A stretch of DNA of 64,000 bases, taken from NCBI RefSeq assembly GCF_001010805.1, contig NZ_CP011477.1, positions 558,001 to 622,000 on the forward strand. Direction: 5' to 3'. Shown in pieces: positions 36,286 to 45,481 of the stretch. The notes beneath the pieces are model-generated. The model saw only the letters and a list, made by a program, of their open reading frames with translations. It did not search any database and was not told the DNA's origin. Both the position numbers and the translations under genes were made by a program. Every line of letters starts with the position of its first letter. Positions within the stretch are counted from its first letter, which is position 1. Origin of the DNA: Spongiibacter sp. IMCC21906 (GTDB lineage Bacteria > Pseudomonadota > Gammaproteobacteria > Pseudomonadales > Spongiibacteraceae).

Positions 36286-37293
36286 CTACAGTTTTGCAAG
36301 ATCACTTGCCGCGTTTAAAAATCGTTCGACTAGACCGGGTTCTGCGTAGTAAGCGTCTTCGCCGCGTTGTCTTGAGTATTCGTAAAGAATAGCTAATTTC
36401 CAATTAACAAAAACCCGGTACCACTGCAGGCCGCTAATATTTCTACCGCTTTGCTGGGCGTAGCGTTCTGTTAATGATGCGGGGCTTGGGTAGCCTTGTT
36501 CCAGCACCGCCGTTGCCAAGTCTTCGGTAGGTGTGCGGGACTGACCATGTTCGGGATAACAGTTGAGAAAATAGGCCAGATCCATCAGCGGATCACCGAG
36601 CGTGGCCAGTTCCCAATCCAAAACGGCCAGCAATGTTGCCGGGGCTTGGGCGCCCCACATAATATTGCCAATCCGAAAGTCGTTGTGGATGATGCAGGCG
36701 CCACTCTCTTCGGGTATTTGTGCTGACAGCCAGTTGTCCAGCGCGGCAAAGTTTTCAGGCACTTGGCCTTCATCATTACTGATTAAACTGCGGATGCGCT
36801 TATAGTGGCGGCGATTAAAGCCGTCGGGTTTGCCGAAGTTGCCGAGACCTTGCTTGGCCCAATCGACTTTGTGCAGAGCCGCCAAGGTATCGATTAAAGC
36901 TTCGCCAATAGCCTGTCGAGTTTTGGGTGCCGATAGGGCGTCAGGCGTACGCTCGGTAATTACTTCGCCGGGCACGTACTCCATGACATAAAAGGGCACA
37001 TCCAATACCTGTAGCTGATCATCCACTGCCAGCACTCGGGCAATCGGCACGTCGCTGCCCTCTAGTGCTTTAATCAACCGGGCTTCACGCAGTACATCGT
37101 GAGCGCCGGGTGGCAGTGGCGGAGGTGGTGGCCGGCGGACCACCATGCTGCGCTTACCATCGCTAACCAAGTACGTTAAGTTTGAGTGGCCATCGCCAAT
37201 CGGCGTGGTGCTAATCTCGCCTTCGCATAGGCCTTTTGCAGACAAAAATGCTTGCAGGCGGCTCAGTGTTTCTTCCGTCCAGGTCCAGTTCAT
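36286..37293 (-). CDS. Aminoglycoside phosphotransferase/ACAD10-like kinase
   Basis: A protein-kinase-like fold of 335 residues. The catalytic loop is HNDFRIGNIMW (His, Asp, Asn) and the metal-binding loop LDWELATLGDPLMDLAYF. The ATP-binding region shows the DGHSNLTYLV and VVRRPPPPPLPPGAHD segments of the group found with acyl-CoA dehydrogenases in fatty-acid, steroid and hydroxy-acid pathways, where such kinases (like ACAD10/11) phosphorylate a hydroxyl before dehydration. Overlaps the stop of the upstream DUF7064-like gene by 4 bp. Confidence 0.86.
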   Translation of the reverse strand: MNWTWTEETLSRLQAFLSAKGLCEGEISTTPIGDGHSNLTYLVSDGKRSMVVRRPPPPPLPPGAHDVLREARLIKALEGSDVPIARVLAVDDQLQVLDVPFYVMEYVPGEVITERTPDALSAPKTRQAIGEALIDTLAALHKVDWAKQGLGNFGKPDGFNRRHYKRIRSLISNDEGQVPENFAALDNWLSAQIPEESGACIIHNDFRIGNIMWGAQAPATLLAVLDWELATLGDPLMDLAYFLNCYPEHGQSRTPTEDLATAVLEQGYPSPASLTERYAQQSGRNISGLQWYRVFVNWKLAILYEYSRQRGEDAYYAEPGLVERFLNAASDLAKL

Positions 37294-38258
37294 GATTTTT
37301 TATTCAAAGCTGATAAGTATTCGATATAGGATTTAGGCCAGTGGGTTTCAAACTGCCCGGCAGCGGCATGACCATCAATTTTGGCGTGGCAGGCAGCCTC
37401 CATAATCATGGTGTCCATCTTGTCATTGGTGGGAAGTCTGACCAGGGCAAAGCGATCCATTTCTAAATGGGTTACCCCGCCTCGGGTATCAATAATGTCG
37501 GCTTCAAGATGCATTTGGCCCATATCATCATCGTAGTCGGCGTGGTGCTTGATGTGGTCGATCGGCAGCAAATCACCGTCTTTGACCACGTAACCGGCAA
37601 AGCCGATTTCGCCTTTGGCGATGTAAATCCAGCCATTAACAATATGGCGGCCATCTGGGCTGTAGGCAATGAGCCATTTCCAGTGGTGGGGGACACCCCA
37701 TTGCCGGGTACCCCATGAATGGTCGCGATGGCCAATGCGATCCCATTCTATGCGGCGACCATCAAATTCTAAAAAGCCCTTAACATGGCCGGTTTGCTCA
37801 AAGCGATTAAGGGCAAACCACTTGGGTAGTCCTTGGGGATTCTGCCGAAAACTAAAGGCATCGTGCAGCGCGGTAAACTGGTATTCCAGTTTTACCTTGT
37901 CGCTCTCATAACGCAGGCAAGCGGTTTTACGCAGCTCAGGTTGGCTCAGTGAGAGACCTTGTAACTGAAAATTATCAAAGTCCATATCATCGCTGACTTC
38001 GCCATGACCTAGCTCCAATACATAAGGTTTTTCTTGCTCACCCCAGACAATGACATTGAAGCCCGCTTGGCCAGTGCCCGCCAAATAAAGATAGGCCTGA
38101 AAGCCTAGCTTTTCATCGGGCATGATCATTTCCCAAAACAGCGAGTCACGCATCTTGCCGCCGGGAAGAGGGCGGTGGCGAAGATCATCTTCAGCTTGGT
38201 AGCCCGCATCTGGGGCTTCAGGAATCACATTTATGGTGAAGTCTGATGTATTACTCAT
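37290..38258 (-). CDS. DUF7064-like protein of the acyl-CoA cluster
   Basis: A 322-residue soluble protein, using the ATG at 38258 (MSNTSDFTIN...). The longer frame up to 38504 runs into the acyl-CoA dehydrogenase gene and is rejected. It has the pattern of an AttH/carotenoid-hydratase-like double beta-barrel: WEMIMPDEKLGFQAYLYL, DRIGHRDHSWGTRQWGVPHHWKWLIA and WIYIAKGEIGFAGYVV. I associate this with the recently named DUF7064/DUF7065 families, which co-occur with ACAD/CoA-ligase clusters. Biochemical role unknown. Confidence 0.6.
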   Translation of the reverse strand: MSNTSDFTINVIPEAPDAGYQAEDDLRHRPLPGGKMRDSLFWEMIMPDEKLGFQAYLYLAGTGQAGFNVIVWGEQEKPYVLELGHGEVSDDMDFDNFQLQGLSLSQPELRKTACLRYESDKVKLEYQFTALHDAFSFRQNPQGLPKWFALNRFEQTGHVKGFLEFDGRRIEWDRIGHRDHSWGTRQWGVPHHWKWLIAYSPDGRHIVNGWIYIAKGEIGFAGYVVKDGDLLPIDHIKHHADYDDDMGQMHLEADIIDTRGGVTHLEMDRFALVRLPTNDKMDTMIMEAACHAKIDGHAAAGQFETHWPKSYIEYLSALNKKS

Positions 38259-38299
38259 AATATTCTGCCATTGGTCTGGTAAATTATTTCGATGTGTTT

Positions 38300-39445
38300 T
38301 TAATACTGGATAGCTGCTCGGCCAACTCGTTCTCTGGCGATAATCTGTTTCATGATGCCAGCGGTGCCGTCGCCTATTTCTAAGCCCATCACATCTCGCA
38401 AGCGCTGTTGGTGGGGCAGGTCTTTGCTCCAACCGTAGTGGCCAAAGGTGAGTAGACACTGGTGAATAACGTCGTGGGCTTTTCTGGGCCCCATCCATTT
38501 GCACATGGCGGCTTCTGCGGTATGGGGAAGGTCGGCGTCTCTCAATGCCAAAGTGTGGTAGCAGAGTTGGCGAATGGAGGCGATGGTGGATTCACCTTCG
38601 GCCAAGGGAAAGCTCACTCCTTGAAACTGAGCGATGGGTCGGCCAAAGGCTTCGCGTTCTTTGCTATAGGCCCAGGCTTCGTCTAAAGAGGCTTGCGCGG
38701 CGCCGCAGCATTGCAGGCCGATAAGTGCGCGGCTGTAGTCAAAGCCCTGCATCACTTGGGTAAAGCCTTTGCCTTCGTCGCCCAGTAAATACTCTTTGGG
38801 AATACGGACATTGTCGTAGAAGATAGAACCTCTGCCAATAACAGCACTGCCCAAATCGTCGTAACGCGTTTGAGAGATACCGGGCAGCGTGTGGGGAACA
38901 AAAAAAGCGCTGATGCCCCTTGCACCGGTACCGTTGTCGGTACGGGCGAAAACCAGAGAAGCATCAGCGCAAGCGGCGAAAGTGATGGATGCCTTTTCGC
39001 CGTTGAGGAGATAGTCACTGCCATCGCGTGTTGCTCGAAATTGCAGTGCGGCGGCGTCAGAGCCGCCTCGGGGTTCGGTGAGGCAGATAGCGACCAGCGC
39101 TTCTCCCGAGATCATTTTGGGTATCCATTCAATGGCCACATCGGGGTGGGCGTGGCGTTGAATAATAGATCCCAGCAAGGAAACATTGACTGGCAAGGCG
39201 CTAATATTAAAGTCGCCATAGCCCATTTCTTCGGCAATGATACCGGCGGTAACTGCGTCCATACCCATGCCACCCACTTCTTCGGCAAGATCGACACCAA
39301 GAAACCCAAGCTCGCCAATTTGCTTAAGCAGTTGACGGTCTAGCACACCAATCCGCTCCCGCGTTTGATAGTCAGGTAGCAGTGTTTTGCGAGAAAATTG
39401 CTTAACCGCCTCGGCGAACTCACGCTGGGTTTGATTAAAGATCAT
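38300..39445 (-). CDS. Acyl-CoA dehydrogenase
   Basis: A 381-residue flavoprotein. The FAD-binding region has LTEPRGGSDAA and NGEKASITFAACADASLVF, and QCCGAAQASLDEAWAYSKEREAFGRPIAQFQ covers the conserved QCG/ER-FG-P segment. Where common short- and medium-chain enzymes have a glutamate before the GT of the catalytic loop, this one reads IGDGTAGI, so Asp359 may be the base. It best resembles enzymes acting on cyclic or branched acyl-CoA substrates (cyclohexanecarboxyl-CoA dehydrogenase group); the exact substrate is uncertain. Start 39445 (MIFNQTQ) lies 10 bp after the ligase stop. Confidence 0.88.
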   Translation of the reverse strand: MIFNQTQREFAEAVKQFSRKTLLPDYQTRERIGVLDRQLLKQIGELGFLGVDLAEEVGGMGMDAVTAGIIAEEMGYGDFNISALPVNVSLLGSIIQRHAHPDVAIEWIPKMISGEALVAICLTEPRGGSDAAALQFRATRDGSDYLLNGEKASITFAACADASLVFARTDNGTGARGISAFFVPHTLPGISQTRYDDLGSAVIGRGSIFYDNVRIPKEYLLGDEGKGFTQVMQGFDYSRALIGLQCCGAAQASLDEAWAYSKEREAFGRPIAQFQGVSFPLAEGESTIASIRQLCYHTLALRDADLPHTAEAAMCKWMGPRKAHDVIHQCLLTFGHYGWSKDLPHQQRLRDVMGLEIGDGTAGIMKQIIARERVGRAAIQY

Positions 39446-39455
39446 GGCGTAGCTC

Positions 39456-41081
39456 CTAAAATTCCGCAGCCGCCGATTGGCCAAATCGTTGGCGCAACGC
39501 CAATTTATTGATTTTGCCTGTGGGGGTAAGAGGCATTGTGTCGATAAACTTTATTTCTTCCGGCAGCCACCATTTTGCGAGTGTTAAGGCCATGTGATTT
39601 TTTAGGGTTTGGCTATCCACCTTGGCATCAGCTTTAAGGGTGCACAGCAGAAGTGGGCGCTCTTGCCAGCGGGGGTGTGGGACGGCAATGGCTGCGGCCA
39701 ATTCGATATCCGGGTGACTGATCGCAGCGGCTTCCAGCTGGGGCGAGCTAATCCATTCACCGCCTGATTTAATAACATCTTTGGCGCGATCAACGATTTG
39801 CATCGTGCTGTCCGGATAAATCTTGGCAATATCGCCAGTCTCCAGCCAGTCCATGGTTTTCTCTTCGGGTTCACCAACATAACGAGCGGCAACAGTGGGG
39901 CCTTTAACCTGTAATGCGCCAGCCACTTCGCCGTTGTGGGGTAAAGGCTTGCCATTGTCATCGACAATACGTAAATCGGCTTGAAAAGCCACACGGCCTT
40001 GGCGGGAGGTGGTCAAGACGCGGCGCTGGGCATCGGTTAAATCTTGAGAACCTGGGGGTAGACTGGCGCGAGTGGCACCGGGGACTTCAGTCATTCCCCA
40101 CGTTGTGCGTACGGCAATATACCGTGATTCCAGAGCGTCAAATAATCGTTCTGGAATAGCCGTGCCAGCGACTAATGCGGTGCCCAGTGATGACAGTGTA
40201 AGGCCGCGCTTATCCACTTCTTTGAGAAGATCGTTCCAGACAGTGGGAACCGCGCCAGCAATAGTGACCTGCTCGCTGTCTAACATTTCTACAATGCTTT
40301 GAGGGGTAAAGTCTCTGCCGGGTAATACTAGTTTGTGGCCATTCATCGGGGCAGAGAAGGGCATCATCCAACCATTGGCATGAAATATTGGCGCGACGGG
40401 CATGGCGCAAATGCGCTCGCCGTTATTGGCACTACCGTACATATCTACCATGGTCATATTCATCGCGCACAAGGTCAGGCTGCGATGGCTGTAAGCAACG
40501 CCTTTGGGTCTGCCGGTGGTGCCAGAGGTGAAGCACACTGTGGCGGCATCACGTTCATCAAACACCGGCCATTCAAAGTTGTCATCAAAGCCTTTTTTCA
40601 ATTCTGATAACGCAATGCTGTTACGTAAACTGCTTGTAGGAAGTGGCTCGCCTTCATCTAAGTAAATCCAGTGTTGGATTGCGCTGCAATGTTGATCAAT
40701 TTGCTCGGCAAGTGGCTGGGTATCGGCGTCATAAAAACACACGGTGTCTTCCATTAAACCGATCATATAGCCAAGGTCGTTAACGGTGAGTCGAGGGTTT
40801 AGGGTATGGAGTGGTGCGCCTAAGCCCAGCACACCGTAGAACACTTCCATATGGTTAGCGGTGTTCCAGGTAAGGGATGAAAATCGGGTTTCACTATTGA
40901 AGCCATTGGCTAACAGCGCCTTTGCCAGGCATTTGCTACGAGAGCGAATGTCTTGCCAGTTGCTGCGTTCAATCTGGCCATTAATTTTTCTGGCTACAAC
41001 TTCAGTTTTACCGTGATGATCTGCTGCGTAGTCGATGAGCCGTGAAAGCAGCAAGGGCTCATCCATCATTAAACCTTTCAT
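39456..41081 (-). CDS. Long-chain-type acyl-CoA synthetase (AMP-binding)
   Basis: A 541-residue adenylate-forming enzyme. The P-loop [10 protein letters not shown] is at residues 185-194, the motif [14 protein letters not shown] follows, then [24 protein letters not shown] and the C-terminal lysine in PTGKINK (Lys523). It activates a carboxylic acid to its CoA thioester, the entry step of the cluster. A purine-rich GAGAGAAAA site precedes the ATG. The gene order dehydrogenase-ligase-hydratase with short gaps indicates one operon. Confidence 0.93.
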   Translation of the reverse strand: MKGLMMDEPLLLSRLIDYAADHHGKTEVVARKINGQIERSNWQDIRSRSKCLAKALLANGFNSETRFSSLTWNTANHMEVFYGVLGLGAPLHTLNPRLTVNDLGYMIGLMEDTVCFYDADTQPLAEQIDQHCSAIQHWIYLDEGEPLPTSSLRNSIALSELKKGFDDNFEWPVFDERDAATVCFTSGTTGRPKGVAYSHRSLTLCAMNMTMVDMYGSANNGERICAMPVAPIFHANGWMMPFSAPMNGHKLVLPGRDFTPQSIVEMLDSEQVTIAGAVPTVWNDLLKEVDKRGLTLSSLGTALVAGTAIPERLFDALESRYIAVRTTWGMTEVPGATRASLPPGSQDLTDAQRRVLTTSRQGRVAFQADLRIVDDNGKPLPHNGEVAGALQVKGPTVAARYVGEPEEKTMDWLETGDIAKIYPDSTMQIVDRAKDVIKSGGEWISSPQLEAAAISHPDIELAAAIAVPHPRWQERPLLLCTLKADAKVDSQTLKNHMALTLAKWWLPEEIKFIDTMPLTPTGKINKLALRQRFGQSAAAEF

Positions 41082-41095
41082 AATTTTCTCTCTAC

Positions 41096-41899
41096 TCAGC
41101 AGTTCTTATATTCAGGGCGGCGCTTTTCACGGAATGCTTGAACGGCCTCTTTATGGTCGGCAGTTCCCATTAGCAGATTTTGCTGCCGGTCTTCTATGGC
41201 AACAGCCGACTCGAGGCTGGGTGCATCGATCAGGGCATTAATGGCATCTTTGGTCAGGCGTAAGCCCAAGGGTGAGGCTTGGAGCATTTCGTCGGCCAGA
41301 CTCAAGCCGCTCTCAAGCAATTGCTCAAGCTCAACGACATCAGAAACCAGGCCCATTTGCAGCGCTTGCTCAGCTTTGACAAAGCGGCCGGTGTATAGAA
41401 TTAACGATGCATTAGAAAGACCGATTAATCGGGGTAGAAAATACCCGGATCCCATATCGTTGCCACTTAGACCTATTTTTATATAGGCCGCGTTCATACG
41501 GGCGCAAGTTGAGGCAATGCGAACATCTGCAGCCAAAGCCAGAGAGAATCCACCACCACAAACAGGACCGTGGCAGAGGGCAATAATGGGTTGGGGGCAG
41601 CTGCGCATCAAGCGAATAAGAGATGACGCTTGGCGCTGGGTTTCATATTGCTGTACTTCGCGACCTTCACCCTCGGCAAAGGCACTTGAGTTGAGATCGC
41701 CGCCAACGCAAAAGGAGCGACCCTCGCCGCGCATAATGACGAGACGAACGTCGTAGTTATCTTGCAGGCTGGTATAGTAATTCTGTAAGTCTGAAAATAA
41801 CTGCTTATTTAAGGCGTTCATTGCCTCGGGGCGATTCATGGTCAGAATATCTATTTGCCCCCGATGTTCTATTTTCAGCGTTGGGTATTGATTAGCCAT
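41096..41899 (-). CDS. Enoyl-CoA hydratase/isomerase family protein
   Basis: A 267-residue crotonase. The oxyanion-hole segments are SFCVGGDL (62-69) and GPVCGGGFSLALAADVRIA (111-129). The residue aligned with the usual catalytic Glu164 region reads GLSGNDMGSGYFLPRLIG, with Asp148, as in a large subgroup of crotonases that use Asp. It probably hydrates the enoyl-CoA made by the neighbouring dehydrogenase. It is 103 bp downstream of the TonB receptor; a strong stem-loop lies in the gap. Confidence 0.88.
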   Translation of the reverse strand: MANQYPTLKIEHRGQIDILTMNRPEAMNALNKQLFSDLQNYYTSLQDNYDVRLVIMRGEGRSFCVGGDLNSSAFAEGEGREVQQYETQRQASSLIRLMRSCPQPIIALCHGPVCGGGFSLALAADVRIASTCARMNAAYIKIGLSGNDMGSGYFLPRLIGLSNASLILYTGRFVKAEQALQMGLVSDVVELEQLLESGLSLADEMLQASPLGLRLTKDAINALIDAPSLESAVAIEDRQQNLLMGTADHKEAVQAFREKRRPEYKNC

Positions 41900-41925
41900 T
41901 TTTTACTCCAGCGAGCTTTATTCTG

Positions 41926-41959
41926 TCATGGGTCGTAGCAACCAGGCCGCGACCCATGA
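41926..41959. other. Perfect 10-bp stem-loop between receptor and hydratase genes
   Basis: TCATGGGTCG (41926-41935) and CGACCCATGA (41950-41959) pair perfectly around a 14-base loop. No T run follows on either strand, so it is not a classical terminator. In the transcript it could protect the upstream receptor message or lower readthrough into the hydratase-ligase genes. Confidence 0.55.
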
Positions 41960-42002
41960 TGGTTTTGCATTTACAAAGTGGGTGGACAAAAAACCTTGCT
42001 GT

Positions 42003-44213
42003 TTAGTAGGTCCATGATACTGAGGCACCAAAGGTTCTTGGCAGGCCGTAGATATTAATCACCTGACCGGGCAGCGCGAGAATAGTGCTGCGGTACTCTT
42101 CATCCAGCACATTGTTTGCCCAGAGGCTAAAACGCCATTCATCATTGGTTACGGTGGCTCGCAAACTGGCTAAGCCATAAGCGTCTTCTTTGGTGAAAGG
42201 CGCTGTGCTGCCGTATTTGGCATCGGCTTCACCGGGCTCATGGAAGAACTCATCGTTGTAGGCATAATCTGCCCGCAGGATAAGATCCATACCGTTACCA
42301 ATAGGCGTGTAGTATTCGGCACCAATATTGAAGGAGTGCTCTGGAGCGCGAACCATTCGGGTGTCGGAGTAATCAACACCTTCGCTAGCGACGTAGCTCA
42401 AGTATTTGGCATCGGTATAGGCGTAGGCAAAGCTCAAGGTGAGAGAAGCCAGTGGACGATATAACAGGTCCAATTCAAGGCCGCGAATACGGCTTTCACC
42501 CGCGTTATCTATCAGTGAAGGTGTGCTGCCATCGGCTAATTCAACGACCCGGGATACCTGAATATCGGTGTAATCGAATTGATATACTGAGCCATTAAAG
42601 GTTAATGAACGGCCTAGCCATTGTGATTTAAAACCAACTTCGTAGGCTTCCAGCTCTTCAGGATCAAAAACAATACTGGCTTGTGATGCGGTTAATGGTG
42701 TGTATTGATAACCACCCGATTTAAAGCCTTGGCTATAGCTGGCAAAGACGCTGGCATCTTCACCTAGGCGATAATTAAACACGATTTTGGGATCAGTAGA
42801 CGTAAATTCACTTTCAGGGTTCACCACGTTGAAGTCGGCGCTAACTAGCGGTGAAGCGTCTGTGGTAGTACCAAACATGACTGACTCTTTTTGATCTTTG
42901 GTGTAGCGTAAGCCCAATGTCATATCCAGATTTTCGCTCAGGTTGATAGTGGCCTGACCGAAATACGCGGTGCTGGTAGTATCAAAATCACCACCCGTTA
43001 CATCCACTTGATCAATGCTGGGGTCGTAAATGACGGCATCTTCGCCATAGAGAAAGGTATCGGTGTGAACACTTTCGTCCTGGAAGTAGTAGAAGCCAAC
43101 AATCCAGTCCACTTTGCCATCGAATGACAAACTGCTATCAGGATTGGACACAAAGCGAATTTCTTGTGTCAGCTGCTCAGAGTCTTCATCTGAAATCTGA
43201 CGCATTACGTCCAGGTCGGTGTTGTCAAAGTCCCGGTCATCGACATACGTCATGTCTCTGAACGTTGAGATAGATACCAATGTGCCAGCATCAAAATCGT
43301 ATTCAATCTTGGCATTAAAGGCATTGATTTCCCGGTTGTAGTCGGTGTCAGTGTTGTAAAACTGCTTAAATTTATTGCCAGACTTGGTTGGCGAGCCCGT
43401 ACCTAGCAGCGTGCCGTCTGGGTTGGTGGTGGAACCGATGCTTTCACCTTGGAATGAATCGCCGCTGTCTTCGGCAAATTCACCAATAAGGCCAATACGA
43501 AGTCTGTCAGTTGGTGTGAAATCTAACCGCAGGCGACCGCCGGTGTTATCTAAACCCTGGGGATGCTCGCCGCTGTTCAGGTTAGTCATATAGCCTTCGC
43601 GGTAGCTGTGCCAAAGTGCGGCGCGGCCTTTTATCTTGCCTTCTTCATCTAGCGGGCCAGAAACAGCACCAAACAGGTTTTTACTGTTGTAATTACCGAT
43701 GCCTGCTTCAACTTCGGCTTCAAATTCATCAGTTGGCCCTTTGGTGACAACATTGATAACACCGCCAATCACGTTGCGGCCGTACAATGTGCCCTGGGGC
43801 CCTTTTAAGACTTCAATACGTTGCACATCTTTTAATGTGCCCAATACCCCACCCGTTCGACCTAGGTAGGCGTCGTCCACAAATACACCAATAGAAGACT
43901 CTGAGCCGGGATCAAATTGACGGGTACCAATCCCGCGAATATAAAGTTGCGGTCTGCTGGTACCAAAGCCACCCGCATAAAAGCCCGGGACCTTGGGTGC
44001 TACTGCAGAGACGTCGACAATACCGCCATCGCGAATAGCATTTTCGTCAAAGGCAGAGATGCTGGCAGGAATGTCCTGAATACTCTGGCTACGTCGCTCA
44101 GCCGTCACAACAACCTCCTCCAGTGCAGTACTCTCGCGAGATGCCGCATGAAGGTTAGCTGCTGCTGGCAGAGTTAAACAGATGAGGCTTAGCTTACCTA
44201 TGGTGTTCTTCAT
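42003..44213 (-). CDS. TonB-dependent outer-membrane receptor
   Basis: A 736-residue protein with a signal peptide ending NLHA-A, a TonB-box-like EEVVVTA, a plug domain (SISAFDENAIRDGG, LYIRGIGTRQFDPGSESSIGVFVDDAYLGRTGG, LKGPQGTLYGRNVIGGVINVVT) and a long beta-barrel ending in an aromatic C-terminus (SVSWTY). This family with the GIGTRQFDPG plug pattern is frequent in marine degraders of hydrophobic compounds. It is the first gene of the minus-strand cluster and divergent from tetR. A substrate cannot be named. Confidence 0.93.
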   Translation of the reverse strand: MKNTIGKLSLICLTLPAAANLHAASRESTALEEVVVTAERRSQSIQDIPASISAFDENAIRDGGIVDVSAVAPKVPGFYAGGFGTSRPQLYIRGIGTRQFDPGSESSIGVFVDDAYLGRTGGVLGTLKDVQRIEVLKGPQGTLYGRNVIGGVINVVTKGPTDEFEAEVEAGIGNYNSKNLFGAVSGPLDEEGKIKGRAALWHSYREGYMTNLNSGEHPQGLDNTGGRLRLDFTPTDRLRIGLIGEFAEDSGDSFQGESIGSTTNPDGTLLGTGSPTKSGNKFKQFYNTDTDYNREINAFNAKIEYDFDAGTLVSISTFRDMTYVDDRDFDNTDLDVMRQISDEDSEQLTQEIRFVSNPDSSLSFDGKVDWIVGFYYFQDESVHTDTFLYGEDAVIYDPSIDQVDVTGGDFDTTSTAYFGQATINLSENLDMTLGLRYTKDQKESVMFGTTTDASPLVSADFNVVNPESEFTSTDPKIVFNYRLGEDASVFASYSQGFKSGGYQYTPLTASQASIVFDPEELEAYEVGFKSQWLGRSLTFNGSVYQFDYTDIQVSRVVELADGSTPSLIDNAGESRIRGLELDLLYRPLASLTLSFAYAYTDAKYLSYVASEGVDYSDTRMVRAPEHSFNIGAEYYTPIGNGMDLILRADYAYNDEFFHEPGEADAKYGSTAPFTKEDAYGLASLRATVTNDEWRFSLWANNVLDEEYRSTILALPGQVINIYGLPRTFGASVSWTY

Positions 44214-44473
44214 GGATCTGACCTTTATGAAGTTATTTTTTAAATGTTGTTCTCAGAGTGATGGGGGTATGCCCCTACTCGGCAAGACCTGTTGTCTTGT
44301 TGCTCAAACGGTTGTCTAAATATGCTGGTGTTACTTGCTTTGGCACCGGGACAACACAGGTCTTTTTATTAGCGCAGCTCTTGTCTGTCGTAATTGCCGA
44401 GGGACTGCAGGACTTTGCTGCCACATCTCTCATGTTGGGCATCCTATCTGGCTTTTCTATAGGACGTCAATAT

Positions 44474-44493
44474 ATTTGTTTGGAGCAAACAAG
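44474..44493. promoter_or_regulatory. Palindrome with ATTTGTTT half-site (site 1)
   Basis: TTGTTTG (44476-44482) and CAAACAA (44486-44492) are perfect reverse complements around GAG. The left arm is part of ATTTGTTT (44474-44481), which also occurs in site 2 at 44712-44719. It is about 260 bp upstream of the receptor start. Confidence 0.5.
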
Positions 44494-44709
44494 TTTATAT
44501 TGGTATATGAAGATCTATTTTTCTAATATTTTTTTATATCAAATTATGTCCGAGCGTAGCTGTCCATGTTTCTAGTTCTCATATTAGCTGAATAGAGAAA
44601 ATTATTTAAAATCATGATCTTGTGTCGATTTTTTGCCATTTTTTTTGGTCGTATTAATTGTTCCTGGCGTGGGTTTGGTCAACCCCGGTAGGGCTAAATG
44701 GATACTAAT

Positions 44710-44730
44710 TTATTTGTTTTAAACAAATAA
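44710..44730. promoter_or_regulatory. 21-bp perfect palindrome, probable TetR operator (site 2)
   Basis: TTATTTGTTT and AAACAAATAA flank a single central T, a perfect 10+1+10 palindrome. It lies 117 bp upstream of the TetR gene. Dyad operators of about this length next to a divergent tetR-type gene are typical autoregulatory sites. Confidence 0.6.
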
Positions 44731-44846
44731 GTTGATTATTATAGCCAAACTCGCCGCTATAACCGCCAATACTAACAGCGGCATTCTGTTTGAAAGTGAT
44801 GAGTCAGCAATACCCTAACTGATAACGTATTACGTGATGACCTATT

Positions 44847-45479
44847 ATGAGCCGATCTGATACCCAACCGAGATTAACCCAGGCCGAGCGCGTGGCGATT
44901 TCAGATCAGAAAATGCTTGAGGTGGCCACTGAGCTAGTGCTGGAACTGGGCACTGAGAAGACCACACTTAAAGAAGTGGGTGAGCGGGCCGGCTATAGTC
45001 GAGGCTTGGCCAGCGCCCGTTTTGGTTGCAAAGAAGAATTGTTTTTACGGATTCTGAAAATGCACCGCGAGCTTTGGTACTGCGTGTTACAAGAATACAC
45101 CGGTGGCCGGGAGGGAATGGACGCAGTGCTTCATCGCATCGATGCGGTTGGCGCTATTATCGACAAGGACCCCAACAACGTTAAGGTCATGTATACCCTG
45201 TGGTTCGACTCGTTAGGGCACCCATCTGTGTTGACGGAGCAGTTGGTTAAATACAACACCGAATCTCGTAACTCCCTGGGCCAAATGTTGATACAGGGTG
45301 TCGTGAACGGTGAGCTGCGGGAAGACTTGGACGTGCCCCAATTTACGATTGACTACTACAGTCACATTTATGGCATGGTTTATCAGTGGTTGGTTTCGCC
45401 AGAGGCAGTCAATATTCCTCGAACCTTGGAATCTTTAAAAGACTATTGCCGCTATTTTTTACCTAAGAAGAAAGCCTAG
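44847..45479 (+). CDS. TetR/AcrR family transcriptional regulator
   Basis: A 210-residue protein with a TetR-type N-terminal HTH (LEVATELVLELGTEKTTLKEVGERAGYSRGLASARFGCKEELFLRIL, about 25-70) and a helical ligand-binding domain. It is divergent from the TonB receptor, 633 bp apart, the usual arrangement for a local repressor of the catabolic cluster. Its stop is only 2 bp from the convergent lrgB. Confidence 0.9.
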   Translation: MSRSDTQPRLTQAERVAISDQKMLEVATELVLELGTEKTTLKEVGERAGYSRGLASARFGCKEELFLRILKMHRELWYCVLQEYTGGREGMDAVLHRIDAVGAIIDKDPNNVKVMYTLWFDSLGHPSVLTEQLVKYNTESRNSLGQMLIQGVVNGELREDLDVPQFTIDYYSHIYGMVYQWLVSPEAVNIPRTLESLKDYCRYFLPKKKA

Positions 45480-45481
45480 CT

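Larger units (their letters stand above)
44214..44846. other. Divergent regulatory region between the TonB receptor and tetR
   Basis: About 630 bp between the receptor (minus) and the TetR gene (plus). It contains two palindromes built on the same ATTTGTTT half-site. I see no other gene; a 105-codon open frame (44258-44575) has no coding character. Confidence 0.6.

Noticed and set aside
44258-44575. 105-codon frame between tetR and the receptor
   Set aside because: AT-rich promoter DNA with a palindrome inside it; sequence has no protein-like pattern.
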